DNA from: Blastocatellia bacterium
Lineage (GTDB): Bacteria > Acidobacteriota > Blastocatellia > HR10
DNA length: 38,199 nucleotides
NCBI GenBank assembly: GCA_035573895.1
Contig: DATLZR010000073.1
Span: forward strand, 66,028-104,226
Direction of reading: 5' to 3'
In this document: positions 7,954 through 15,881 of the stretch, piece after piece
How the letters are laid out: each line of letters opens with the position of its first letter
Position numbering within the stretch: the first letter of the stretch is position 1
The notes under the pieces: generated by a model
What the model saw: only the letters and a program-made list of their open reading frames with translations
The model's database searches: none
What the model was told of the DNA's origin: nothing
Program-made: the position numbers and the translations under genes

Positions 7954-8715
7954 ATGGCTGTGCATCGTTTTTATGTCTCTCCCGAATCCATTCACGGAAC
8001 AGATCTGGTCCTCGGTCAGGAGGAATCCCACCATCTTCGTCGCGTGCTTCGGCTGAGAGAAGGCGACCGCGTGGTAGCCTTCGACGGCACGGGACGAGAA
8101 TACCTCTGCCGGGTTGAGCGCGTGGTGGATGATCGCGTCCTTCTTCGCATTCTCAAAGAAGACGCGCCACCCGTTGAATCGCCCCTCCTCATTCGTCTCG
8201 CGCAGGCTGTCATTAAAGGCGAGAAGTTCGACTTGGTCGTTCAGAAGGCGACAGAATTGGGGGCGACGGAGATCGTCCCTCTTATCACAGACCATTGTGA
8301 TCCCTGGGTCCACCGATGGGAGCGATCTGACAAACTGCTCCGATGGCGGCGAATTGCCATCGAAGCCTGCAAACAGTGCGGTCGAACTCGCATCCCTCCG
8401 GTGAGCGATCCCATTCCCGTCGCCGAGTTTTTGATCCGCCGCCCGGGCGTTACCGTTATGGCGGTGGAACGCGGCGGGAAACCATTGACCAGCCTGGAGG
8501 AAGCTTTTCGCTACGATCCTCCTCGCGAAGTCAACATTCTCATCGGGCCGGAGGGAGGATGGTCATCGCGGGAACGCGAACTGGCCGAGGAAGTCGGGGC
8601 GCGACAGGTGACACTCGGCCCACGCATTCTTCGGACGGAAACCGCCGGAATCGTTCTCACCGGCATTGTTCAGTATCTGTGGGGCGATCTTGCAAAACGG
8701 GGGGCTGCCGCGTGA
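7954..8715 (+). CDS. rsmE: 16S rRNA (uracil-1498-N3)-methyltransferase RsmE
   Basis: This 253-residue SPOUT-family enzyme methylates N3 of U1498 in helix 44 of 16S rRNA in the 30S subunit. Visible features are the N-terminal PUA-like part ([24 protein letters not shown]), the central [20 protein letters not shown] signature, [15 protein letters not shown], and the C-terminal trefoil-knot SAM site [14 protein letters not shown] followed by [12 protein letters not shown]. Length is normal for the family. It starts 5 nt after trkA, and its TGA overlaps the GTG of the next gene, so the three genes are probably cotranscribed. Confidence 0.96.
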   Translation: MAVHRFYVSPESIHGTDLVLGQEESHHLRRVLRLREGDRVVAFDGTGREYLCRVERVVDDRVLLRILKEDAPPVESPLLIRLAQAVIKGEKFDLVVQKATELGATEIVPLITDHCDPWVHRWERSDKLLRWRRIAIEACKQCGRTRIPPVSDPIPVAEFLIRRPGVTVMAVERGGKPLTSLEEAFRYDPPREVNILIGPEGGWSSRERELAEEVGARQVTLGPRILRTETAGIVLTGIVQYLWGDLAKRGAAA

Positions 8716-10109
8716 TTGAGCTTCAATTTCTCGGCGCTACCCAAACGGTCACTGGTTCGAAATTCGTTCTCCGCACGGAGGATTGCTGCGTCCTTGTGGA
8801 CTGCGGACTGTTTCAGGGCTTGAAGGAGTTGCGGCAACGCAACTGGGAGCCCCTTCCGCTCTCACCTGACGACCTGGATGCCGTCATCCTCACGCATGCT
8901 CACATTGATCACACGGGATACGTTCCTCGCCTCGTTCGCCAGGGCTATGAGGGCCTCATTTTCGGCAGTCGGGCCACGGTTGATCTGTGTCGGCTGCTTC
9001 TGCCCGACTCAGCCATGCTCCAGGAGGAAGATGCCCGCCACGCAAACCGTCAGGGCTACAGCAAGCACAGTCCCGCTCTACCCCTCTACACGGTGAAGGA
9101 TGCGAAAGCTGCTCTCCGTTTAATGAAGAGTGTGCCCTACGGTACTCCGGTTCGCCTGTCATCCTCGCTGGAATTCCAGTTCATCCCCGCCGGTCACATT
9201 CTCGGTTCCAGCTTTGTGAGCGTCACCTGTCGTGTGAATCGCCGCACCGAGCATCGCATCCTGTTCACGGGGGACCTGGGGCGATACAACGAGCCGGTGT
9301 TGAACGATCCGACCCCAGCGCCCGATGCCGATTACCTCATCATCGAATCCACCTACGGCGATCGGCTCCACAGCAACGAGGATCCAAAGGCTCGCCTGGA
9401 AGAGATCATCACCGCCACCGCCGGTCGGGGCGGACAGGTGATCATTCCGGCTTTTGCCATAGGGCGAACTCAACATCTGCTCTATTTGTTGCGGGAGTTA
9501 GAGGCAGAAGGGCGGATTCCCATTCTCCCCGTCCGTGTGGATAGTCCTATGGCCGTTGATGCCACGGAAAAATATCTGGCGCATACCGAAGATCATGATC
9601 TCGATATGAAGGCCCTTCTGGCTCAAGGCAAGAATCCCTTCCGCACCCACGACTTTCAACTGTGTCGGTCGCAGCGAGCATCACAGGCACTTCTTCGGGA
9701 TCACCGTCCGATGATCATTATCTCCGCCAGCGGTATGGCCACCGGCGGACGGATTCTTCATCATCTTCGCGCGCGATTGCCCGATGAGCGGACGACCGTT
9801 ATCTTTGTCGGATTTCAAGCGGAGGGGACGCGCGGACGCCGTCTGCTGGAGGGAGAGTCGGAGATCAAGATCCATGGTGAGATGGTCCCCGTTCGCGCCC
9901 GCATCGAGCGGATTGATAGCCTCTCGGCTCACGCCGACCAGGGCGAAATTTTGCGCTGGCTGAGCACACTGCGCAGGCCGCCACGACAGACCTTCATCGT
10001 TCACGGCGAACCTCAGGCCAGCCGGTCGCTCGCCGGGAAGATTGAAGGCGAGATGGGATGGAAAGTAACCATCCCTTCTCTCGGCGAAACAGTGAGGCTT
10101 GACGGATAA
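8712..10109 (+). CDS. MBL-fold beta-CASP metallo-hydrolase (RNA-processing, Ysh1/CPSF73-like)
   Basis: This 465-residue cytoplasmic zinc hydrolase is probably a ribonuclease. The metallo-beta-lactamase core includes HAHIDH (about residues 62-67), GHILGSS and the FTGDLGRY strand. The beta-CASP insert begins around [16 protein letters not shown], with VRVDSPMA and [11 protein letters not shown]. The RNA-metabolising domain ends with SLSAHADQ and [10 protein letters not shown]. The GTG start overlaps the rsmE stop (GTGA) and gives an N-terminus ([15 protein letters not shown]) standard for the family; a longer reading into rsmE is not supported. Bacterial members of this group are widespread but their RNA targets are poorly known. 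The link to ribosome modification by rsmE is contextual. Confidence 0.93.
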   Translation: MIELQFLGATQTVTGSKFVLRTEDCCVLVDCGLFQGLKELRQRNWEPLPLSPDDLDAVILTHAHIDHTGYVPRLVRQGYEGLIFGSRATVDLCRLLLPDSAMLQEEDARHANRQGYSKHSPALPLYTVKDAKAALRLMKSVPYGTPVRLSSSLEFQFIPAGHILGSSFVSVTCRVNRRTEHRILFTGDLGRYNEPVLNDPTPAPDADYLIIESTYGDRLHSNEDPKARLEEIITATAGRGGQVIIPAFAIGRTQHLLYLLRELEAEGRIPILPVRVDSPMAVDATEKYLAHTEDHDLDMKALLAQGKNPFRTHDFQLCRSQRASQALLRDHRPMIIISASGMATGGRILHHLRARLPDERTTVIFVGFQAEGTRGRRLLEGESEIKIHGEMVPVRARIERIDSLSAHADQGEILRWLSTLRRPPRQTFIVHGEPQASRSLAGKIEGEMGWKVTIPSLGETVRLDG

Positions 10110-10122
10110 GTGCGGATGATAG

Positions 10123-10167
10123 TTGACGCTAGGCTACAAACCGATACACCACATTTTTTGGAGGGAG
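10123..10167 (+). promoter_or_regulatory. possible promoter and ribosome-binding site of the SDR gene
   Basis: TTGACG at 10123-10128 is a five-of-six -35 match. A weak -10 (TACACC, 10145-10150) lies 16 nt downstream. GGAGGGAG at 10160-10167 precedes the ATG at 10175 and is a strong Shine-Dalgarno. The promoter part is tentative. Confidence 0.35.
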
Positions 10168-10174
10168 TCGGAAA

Positions 10175-10966
10175 ATGGATCTGGGATTGAAAGATCGGGT
10201 CGCACTCGTTACGGCAGCAAGCAGGGGATTAGGTCGAGCGGTCGCTGAAGGATTAGCCCGGGAAGGAGCAGCCATCGTTATGTGCTCCCGTTCTCAAGAG
10301 GCTATAGAGCGCGCCGCCCAGGAGATTCATCACATCACGGGAACCCCGGTTCTCGCCGTCCAGGCCGATGTCACGCGCGAGCAAGACATCTCGCGCCTGG
10401 TCACGCTCGCGCTCGATCGGTTTCAAAGGGTAGATATTCTCGTCTGCAATGCCGGTGGTCCCCCGAGCGGCCCCTTTCTGAATTTTTCCACCGATGACTG
10501 GAGGCGGGCCATCGAACTGAATCTGCTCAGCACGATCATGCTCTGTCGCGCTGTTGTGCCCCGGATGAAAGAACACCGATGGGGGCGCATTATCAACATC
10601 ACGTCGGTGGCGGCCAAGCAACCCATTGACGGACTGATTCTCTCCAATGCCGTTCGTCCCGGCGTTCACGGGTTCGCCAAGAGTTTGGCCAGAGAACTCG
10701 CTCCGTACAACATCACGGTCAATTGCGTCTGTCCCGGTTACACGCGAACCGAACGGGTTGTCGAACTGGCCCAGAAGATGGCCGCCAGTGAGGGGATTTC
10801 CGTGGAAGACATCTACCGCCGATGGGAAAGCCTTATCCCCATGAAGCGCCTGGCTGAGCCCCGGGAATTCAGCGATCTGGTTGTGTTCCTCGCTTCCGAG
10901 CGAGCCAGCTATATCACGGGCGCGTCCATTCAGGTAGATGGTGGGTTCATCGCTGGGATCTTCTGA
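10175..10966 (+). CDS. short-chain dehydrogenase/reductase with atypical active site
   Basis: This 263-residue cytoplasmic SDR has the NAD(P) glycine motif TAASRGLG (13-20), the CNAGG motif (91-95), Asn116 and the catalytic-loop Ser144 (NITSVAAKQ). It ends with the PxVxVDGG-like ITGASIQVDGG. Where classical SDRs have YxxxK, 13 and 17 residues after the serine, this protein has Ser157 and Arg161 in LILSNAVRPGVHGFAKSLA. This lineage resembles SDRs with an LSNxxRxGV motif. FabG-like annotation is usual for it but ketoreductase activity should not be assumed. The start is fixed by GGAGGGAG 7 nt upstream. It converges with ychF across 62 bp. Confidence 0.88.
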   Translation: MDLGLKDRVALVTAASRGLGRAVAEGLAREGAAIVMCSRSQEAIERAAQEIHHITGTPVLAVQADVTREQDISRLVTLALDRFQRVDILVCNAGGPPSGPFLNFSTDDWRRAIELNLLSTIMLCRAVVPRMKEHRWGRIINITSVAAKQPIDGLILSNAVRPGVHGFAKSLARELAPYNITVNCVCPGYTRTERVVELAQKMAASEGISVEDIYRRWESLIPMKRLAEPREFSDLVVFLASERASYITGASIQVDGGFIAGIF

Positions 10967-11028
10967 CGACGCTCGGCTCCGATTGGCGCAGCCGGTGGCT
11001 CTATCGGCCTGAACGAGGGGCAAAATCG

Positions 11029-12123
11029 TTAGACATGGAAGCGGAAATAGATGACGTCGCCTTCCTGAACGATGTAGTCCTTCCCCTCCAGGCGAATCAA
11101 GCCGTGTTCACGCGCCCGCGCGAGCGACCCTGCTGCAACCAGCTCCTTATAGGGGATAACTTCGGCAGCGATGAACCCGCGCTCCATGTCCGAATGGATG
11201 AGCCCGGCAGCCTGAGGCGCTCTGGTTCCGCGCCGGATGGCCCACGCATGAACTTCCTTCTCATTGCCGGTGAAAAAGGTAATCAGCCCGAGAAGCTGAA
11301 ATGTTTTTCGTACCAGCTCCATCACACCCGGTTCCGTCAAACCAAGACTCGACAGATACTGAGCAGCCTCATCCTCCGTAAGCTCAACTAAGCCGGCTTC
11401 CAACTCGGCACAGAGGACAACAACTTCTGTCCCTTCGGCTTGGGCATACCGGCGGACAGCACCGACGAGATCATTCTCCTTGGTCAGATCGGCCTCGGCC
11501 ACGTTAGCCACGTAAATCTTCGGCTTGGCTGTCAGCAGGAAGAGTTCGCGCACGACCGCACGTTCAGCCTCGGTCAGAGTCAGCCGTCGAACCGGAGTCC
11601 CCTCGTTCAATGCCGTCTGAAGCCGGTCGAGAATCTCAAGCTCAGCCAAAGCCGACTTGTCCCCTGCCTTTGCGAGTTTCGCCGTCTTTTCCCGCCGTCG
11701 GGTAACGGTAGCGAGATCGGCCAGAGCGAGTTCTGTTGCCACCGTCTCGATGTCACGAATCGGATCGAGAGTTCCCTCCACGTGGGCCACACCTTCGGCG
11801 GTAAAGCAACGAACGACTTCGACAAGGGCATCCACCTCCCGGATATGAGCGAGGAACTGGTTCCCCAAGCCTTCGCCTCGATGCGCTCCCCGGACGAGTC
11901 CGGCGATGTCAACGTACTCAATCGTCGTGGGGACCGTTACGTTCGTACGATAGATCTTGGCCAAAAGAAGAAGGCGTTCGTCAGGTACCGCGATGATTCC
12001 CACATTCCGGTCAATCGTGCAGAAGGGATAGCTGGCCACCTCAGCCTTCTGCGCATGGAGCAGAGCATTAAAGAGCGTGGACTTCCCCACATTGGGTAGT
12101 CCGATGATGCCTACTCGCAGCAA
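11029..12123 (-). CDS. ychF: redox-regulated P-loop ATPase YchF (OLA1 family)
   Basis: This 364-residue translation-associated ATPase of the Obg superfamily binds ribosomes. It has the P-loop GLPNVGKST (8-16), the DIAGLVRGAHRGEGLGN switch region, and NVAE in place of NKxD. The latter explains why this family prefers ATP to GTP. A coiled-coil insert carries many Ala/Glu/Lys residues (about 140-200), and the C-terminal TGS domain starts at TFFTGNEKEVHAW. The start is TTG, supported by AAAGGAGCC about 8 nt upstream and by the family N-terminus LRVGIIGLPN. A -10-like TAGAAT (minus strand, 12167-12162) lies upstream. Confidence 0.96.
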   Translation of the reverse strand: MLRVGIIGLPNVGKSTLFNALLHAQKAEVASYPFCTIDRNVGIIAVPDERLLLLAKIYRTNVTVPTTIEYVDIAGLVRGAHRGEGLGNQFLAHIREVDALVEVVRCFTAEGVAHVEGTLDPIRDIETVATELALADLATVTRRREKTAKLAKAGDKSALAELEILDRLQTALNEGTPVRRLTLTEAERAVVRELFLLTAKPKIYVANVAEADLTKENDLVGAVRRYAQAEGTEVVVLCAELEAGLVELTEDEAAQYLSSLGLTEPGVMELVRKTFQLLGLITFFTGNEKEVHAWAIRRGTRAPQAAGLIHSDMERGFIAAEVIPYKELVAAGSLARAREHGLIRLEGKDYIVQEGDVIYFRFHV

Positions 12124-12199
12124 AGCCCCGGCTCCTTTCCCCGGAAATCCCGGGCCCCAACATTCTACCTCGCAACCAAAGGAAAAGGAACCGACATCA

Positions 12200-12440
12200 A
12201 GAATTCCCGGTCAGGGCGAGGAATCCTGGTGAGCGGTCAGCTTCAGGGGCAGGTAGAGTGAGAGTCGAACCAGGCAAGCCCACTGTACCAATCCACCTCG
12301 GACCGCGCTTCCCGTGGGCGTGTACCGCACCCCTGTTGGTATCGTTTTATAAGCCGCCTTTGAGAGTTAATCCCCACGGATCACTCATCCGCTGGCACTT
12401 TTCATCCGGTGGCAAACCCATCTTCATTCTTCGTAGTGTG
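12200..12440. repeat. copy A of a diverged intergenic repeat
   Basis: This stretch of the 625-bp gap between ychF and the toxin-antitoxin pair matches copy B (13473-13752) in the same orientation. Shared blocks are AGAATTCC and GGCGAGGA near the left end, GAGCGGTCAG at 12231, ACCTC..CGCGCTTCC in the middle, and a 69-bp core at 12372-12440 with only five substitutions against 13672-13740. The core contains iterated ATCCGxTGGCA units. The open reading frame across it (12258-12563) has no protein-like features and is not called. The rest of the gap (12441-12748) holds a degenerate further unit (AACGGATGAATGGTTCC, 12480-12496) and two -35-like boxes (TTGACG 12560-12565, TTGACA 12655-12660) without good -10 partners. 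Confidence 0.6.
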
Positions 12441-12748
12441 CTGTTACACCTGGAGGATCCACCTGAACACCACCTCCCAACGGATGAATGGTTCCAAAGG
12501 GCCAACCCTCAGTCAGTACTTTCCGTTAAGATGAGAGTGAGGATCGACAGGGAGATCAATTGACGGCAAAAAGGGGCGGTTTAACAGTGCAACCGACGAG
12601 GGAACCCATCGAACCCGCCAGGGGAGCAGAGTATCATTTTAGCCGAAGCGAGATTTGACAGGCCTTGTCCCGGCTTAAGGAACTACAAAAGGGCACGGAA
12701 ACAGAGTAAACTATGACATGTAGGCAGAAAACCCGGAGGTGAAAAAAC

Positions 12749-12973
12749 ATGAAATTTGAACGCATTACAGTAGATCCGAATGTTTGCACGGGAAAGCCAT
12801 GCATCCGTGGGCTTCGATTCCCGGTTTCGCGCTTGCTTGGACTCTTAGCCTCCGGAGAGACGAAGGAAACGATTCTCACGGCCTATCCCTACCTGGAAGC
12901 CGAGGACATTGATGAAGCCTTGCGCTATGCCGCTTTTCTAGCCGAAGAAGAGACAGTGGAGTTCGCTCGGTGA
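12749..12973 (+). CDS. DUF433-family antitoxin
   Basis: This is a 74-residue DUF433 protein, a winged-helix-like DNA-binding domain. The hallmark is ITVDPNVCTGKPCIRGLRFPV (about residues 6-26), followed by VSRLLGLLASGETKETILTAYPYLEAEDIDEALRYAA. In this family the protein usually serves as the antitoxin and autoregulator of a downstream PIN-like toxin. A full-strength Shine-Dalgarno (GGAGGTGA, 12735-12742) precedes the ATG, and its TGA overlaps the toxin GTG (GTGA). The ribosome-binding site is stronger than that of the toxin, which fits excess antitoxin. The pair stands alone between two repeat copies, suggesting a mobile cassette. Confidence 0.9.
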   Translation: MKFERITVDPNVCTGKPCIRGLRFPVSRLLGLLASGETKETILTAYPYLEAEDIDEALRYAAFLAEEETVEFAR

Positions 12974-13344
12974 AGTTCCTCATTGATATGCCGCTATCAT
13001 CAAGGTTAGCTATCTGGCTCGCGCAACAGGGTCATGATGCTGTACATGCGCACGAGCTTAGCTTAGCTCGCGCTTCGGATGAAGTGATCTTGAAGTGCGC
13101 TCAAAGGGAGCAACGGGTGCTCGTGACGGCCGATTTGGACTATCCCCGTCTTCTGGCGTTGACACGAGCGGAAGGGCCGGGCCTGATCCTCTTCCGTGGC
13201 GGGAATTACAGTGAGCAGGAAGCCGTAGACCGTCTCAGGCGAACTCTCGAAATCATTCCGCACGAGGAGTTGCCAACCTCCATCATTGTCATCGAGAAGG
13301 AGCGGATTCGTCGGAGACGGCTTCCGCTTGAACCAAGCCCTTAA
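12970..13344 (+). CDS. DUF5615 PIN-like toxin
   Basis: This 124-residue PIN-like (Mut7-C/DUF5615) protein is probably a metal-dependent ribonuclease toxin. Acidic residues at the expected places are Asp6 (FLIDMPLS), Asp37/Glu38 (RASDEVIL) and Asp55/Asp57 (LVTADLDYPRL). The sequence continues with the LILFRGGNYSEQEAVDRL segment usual for the family. It begins with GTG overlapping the antitoxin stop, so translation is coupled. The more typical N-terminus is LADENL; LIDMPL is slightly divergent but keeps the aspartate. The C-terminus is arginine-rich (RIRRRRLP). Confidence 0.88.
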   Translation: MKFLIDMPLSSRLAIWLAQQGHDAVHAHELSLARASDEVILKCAQREQRVLVTADLDYPRLLALTRAEGPGLILFRGGNYSEQEAVDRLRRTLEIIPHEELPTSIIVIEKERIRRRRLPLEPSP

Positions 13345-13472
13345 TGTGCAAGAGAACGACTTCGCCTAACACAGGCATCCGGCCGACGTCAATAAAAACG
13401 GCGCGGCTGACGTGCAGGCCGTTAGGGACCATCATCTAAAAACCGAGAACGGAAGTAGAACAGGAGCACGCG

Positions 13473-13897
13473 AGAATTCCGGGAATTTCCGGGGAGGCGA
13501 GGAGTCGTGGGGAGCGGTCAGTTTCAGGGATGAGTACGGGGGTGATCCGAACCAGATAAGGCCAATGTGCCAACCCACCTCCGACGCGCTTCCGCCGGGC
13601 GTGTGCCGATGCCCCACTGTGATCACCTCAGAAGCCTCCCTTGAAAATCATCTCCCCAGGGATGAAAGGTTCCCACGGATCACTCATCCGTTGGCACTTT
13701 TCATCCGTTGGCAAACCCATTTTCATTCTTCGTGGCGTGCGATAGCGCATGAGCGATTCCCTTGAAAATCTCCTGGAACCGCGTGCCTCCCGCGTGCTCG
13801 GTGGAACTAATGGCCACGGCTGCTGGCTGGATGCGCCCCCAGGTTTTCATATTTGCGGCATGCGATAGCGCATGGGAGATTTCTCCGAAAATAGTCC
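13473..13897. repeat. copy B of the intergenic repeat plus a partial third unit
   Basis: The 660-bp gap after the toxin gene contains no credible gene. Copy B (13473-13752) repeats the blocks of copy A: GAGCGGTCAG at 13512, ACCTCCGACGCGCTTCC in the middle, and the 69-bp core at 13672-13740. It then continues into a hairpin-forming TGCGATAGCGCATG (13738-13751). That hairpin and its neighbour recur at 13858-13897 (CATGCGATAGCGCATG, stem CATGCG/CGCATG with loop ATAG, then GAGATTTCTCCGAAAAT). A further fragment is at about 13968-13988. A short TCCCTTGAAAATC motif also occurs twice (about 13637 and 13754). The minus-strand frame at 13701-14039 merely translates these repeats. Confidence 0.6.
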
Positions 13898-14004
13898 CCT
13901 TCTTCTTCCTGAAACCGACGCGATACCAGCTCCACAACTGCTTCATATTTTCTTCGCCGGAGATTTCTCGAACCGAAAAGTAGACGGCCACCCGCCACGA
14001 GACT

Positions 14005-15036
14005 TCAGTCCGACGAAGACCGATAGGACGAGGATCCACCTACCACGTGCGAAAATATCCGCGCATGCTCAGCGGCTGAGCGGCTCCAACTGAACGCCTG
14101 GGCGCGCCTAAACCCCTGCTCCCGCAACTGCTGCCGCAGGGAATCCTCTGTGATCAACCGTCGCATCGCTTCAGCGATCTCATCCACCGAATACGGGTCC
14201 ACCAGCAGTCCCGCTTCCCCCACGACTTCGGCGCAACCCGTGCGGTTGGACGTGACCACCGGACATCCACAGGCCATCGCTTCCACGAGCGTGAGACCGA
14301 ACGTTTCCCGCAGCGAAGGCGCGACGAGTCCCAATGCCCCTCGATACCACGCGGCAAGCTCGGTCTGGGGAAGAAGCCGTCGGATGACCTTCACTCCCCG
14401 AATTCGAAACATCGCTAGCATGCGCCAATCCCAGGGCGAGAGCACGATGAGATCGGGGCGAGAGGATTCCGGCAGCCGGGCATACGCTGCGAGAACTCGC
14501 TCGGTGTTTTTCATCGGGTTTCCCCCGAAGATATGAACCAGATACGGGCGCTCGCGCACGAGGACGTCTCCGTCCGGCCTGAACAGCGCGTGGTCAACGC
14601 CGTGCGGGACGACATGAACTCTCTCAAGTGGGACATCGAAAACTTCCGAAGCTTCCTGCGCGGCGAATCGCGAAGGTGCGATCACTGCCGTTACGATCTC
14701 TCGAAACCACCTTCGATCTCGCAGGATTCGAGCCTTCAGCCAGGGGTGATAAATGCGGGCGACCACCCATTCTGCCTTCGGGACATAAGCAGACGAGAAG
14801 ATACGCGCTCCGTGGAACGTCACAATGACGGGAACACGGCTTTCCCGTAAGATCGGGGGAATCGGGCGCATTCCCAGGCCGGGATCCCAGACCAGGTCGC
14901 AATCGGGAGGAATCCGCCCCCTCCTGCGCATCGGGATTACGTGAATTCCCGAAGCCACAAGGATCCTCGCCAGGTTTTCCCGATACACCCGATGACTGGG
15001 AGCGTCCACCGAACGCATCAGCATGCCCAGGCGCAT
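14005..15036 (-). CDS. glycosyltransferase family 4 (last gene of the glycolipid-like operon)
   Basis: This 343-residue GT-B-fold retaining glycosyltransferase transfers a sugar from an NDP-sugar in the cytoplasm. It has the N-terminal MRLGMLMRSVDAPSHRVY stretch, a VIVTFHGARIFSS acceptor-domain strand, the SRFAAQEASEVFDVP and VVPHGVDHALFRP linker, IFGGNPMKNTERVL, and the C-terminal donor motif SLRETFGLTLVEAMACGCPV with the paired glutamates. The open frame extends 115 codons upstream, but that part lies inside the sulfotransferase gene and is not protein-like. The ATG at 15036 overlaps the upstream stop as ATGA and starts the domain properly. The gene ends next to the repeat-rich gap. Confidence 0.9.
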   Translation of the reverse strand: MRLGMLMRSVDAPSHRVYRENLARILVASGIHVIPMRRRGRIPPDCDLVWDPGLGMRPIPPILRESRVPVIVTFHGARIFSSAYVPKAEWVVARIYHPWLKARILRDRRWFREIVTAVIAPSRFAAQEASEVFDVPLERVHVVPHGVDHALFRPDGDVLVRERPYLVHIFGGNPMKNTERVLAAYARLPESSRPDLIVLSPWDWRMLAMFRIRGVKVIRRLLPQTELAAWYRGALGLVAPSLRETFGLTLVEAMACGCPVVTSNRTGCAEVVGEAGLLVDPYSVDEIAEAMRRLITEDSLRQQLREQGFRRAQAFSWSRSAAEHARIFSHVVGGSSSYRSSSD

Positions 15037-15881
15037 CACTGGCCAACCTCGGCAAGGAGTTGTTCTACACTCTCCCGCGAGTAAAAATCCCAAAACGCTC
15101 CATCGCTCTTGAGCAACCGCTCTCCCAGAGCGCGCATGAGCGAGGCGTCGTAGAGCGAACTCGCGTTTCTGCTCCGCAAGGAGACGGTCAACTCGGCAGC
15201 CTCCGGAACGATCACGCTGAGCGCGCGCCCACCAGTGGCGATGATGTCTTCGTAGCGAAGGATCACCGTCTCCGGAAGCACGCGCCGATAGGTCTCGAAG
15301 AACCAGTCGAGAAGATAGAGCTGCCTCTCCCACCGATCCCCGATCCGGGAGAGTGTCCTCCGGAGAGACGGATAGAGCCATTCGCCCACGGGTACACGCC
15401 CCTTATTCAGCGACAGGGAGACGGAATTCCACGAGGCGAGCACGGCCAGGGGATTGCGAACGACGGCGTAAACGGAGAAGTGATGTATTAATTCGCTCAG
15501 GAGCACTGTGAAAGGACCCGGATGCTTCACGATGAGCCAGAAGCGCATGGAGAGGCGTTTCGCAACGTGAACCTTTCCGTATCGAGCCACATGGCGACGC
15601 AATGGCCCGACGCGCTGCTCCTCCACCGGATTCGCGGGGATCTCTCCATCAATGTGGAGGGATGGGACCGGGCGCCCTGCAGCGAGGCGCTCGCGGACCT
15701 TAATGAAGAATCGCCGAAGGCCCGAACGCGCTAATCTTCGGTCCCAGCGACCGAGCCAAAATCGCACGCCCATTGGTGGTTCAACCAACGCGACGACATC
15801 GGGGAGCTGGTTGAGTAACCAGCAGGCAAGCGTCGTCCCTGATCGAGGAATGCCCGTGAGGACGATATCACGCTCAGACAT
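15036..15881 (-). CDS. PAPS-dependent sulfotransferase (first of two)
   Basis: This 281-residue sulfotransferase-fold protein would move sulfate from PAPS to a hydroxyl or amino group of a glycan or lipid. The 5'-phosphosulfate loop is GIPRSGTT (10-17) near the N-terminus. The 3'-phosphate segment is YAVVRNPLAVLASW (138-151), where Arg and Ser contact the 3'-phosphate. The start at 15881 is preferred because GGAAGG lies 5 nt upstream and the P-loop sits at the usual distance. An ATG six codons earlier (15899) lacks a ribosome-binding site. It overlaps the upstream GT2 gene by 8 nt and the downstream GT4 by ATGA. The nearby second sulfotransferase is not a close copy. Confidence 0.87.
   Translation of the reverse strand: MSERDIVLTGIPRSGTTLACWLLNQLPDVVALVEPPMGVRFWLGRWDRRLARSGLRRFFIKVRERLAAGRPVPSLHIDGEIPANPVEEQRVGPLRRHVARYGKVHVAKRLSMRFWLIVKHPGPFTVLLSELIHHFSVYAVVRNPLAVLASWNSVSLSLNKGRVPVGEWLYPSLRRTLSRIGDRWERQLYLLDWFFETYRRVLPETVILRYEDIIATGGRALSVIVPEAAELTVSLRSRNASSLYDASLMRALGERLLKSDGAFWDFYSRESVEQLLAEVGQ

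Noticed and set aside
8343-8711. Upstream part of the frame containing the metallo-hydrolase
   Set aside because: It is within rsmE and arginine/serine-rich; the family N-terminus begins at the GTG at 8712.
12258-12563. 101-codon + strand frame between ychF and the toxin-antitoxin pair
   Set aside because: It translates repeat copy A; the matching region in copy B does not keep the frame.
12655-12660. TTGACA as a -35 box for the antitoxin gene
   Set aside because: A consensus -35, but no acceptable -10 at 15-19 nt, so not listed as a promoter.
13701-14039. 112-codon minus-strand frame with two HALSHA phrases
   Set aside because: The repeated phrases come from the DNA hairpin repeat; the frame has no start signal and spans repeat copies.
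15037-15381. N-terminal extension of the GT4 gene by 115 codons
   Set aside because: It lies inside the sulfotransferase gene in another frame. The ATG at 15036 with ATGA overlap starts at the true domain boundary.
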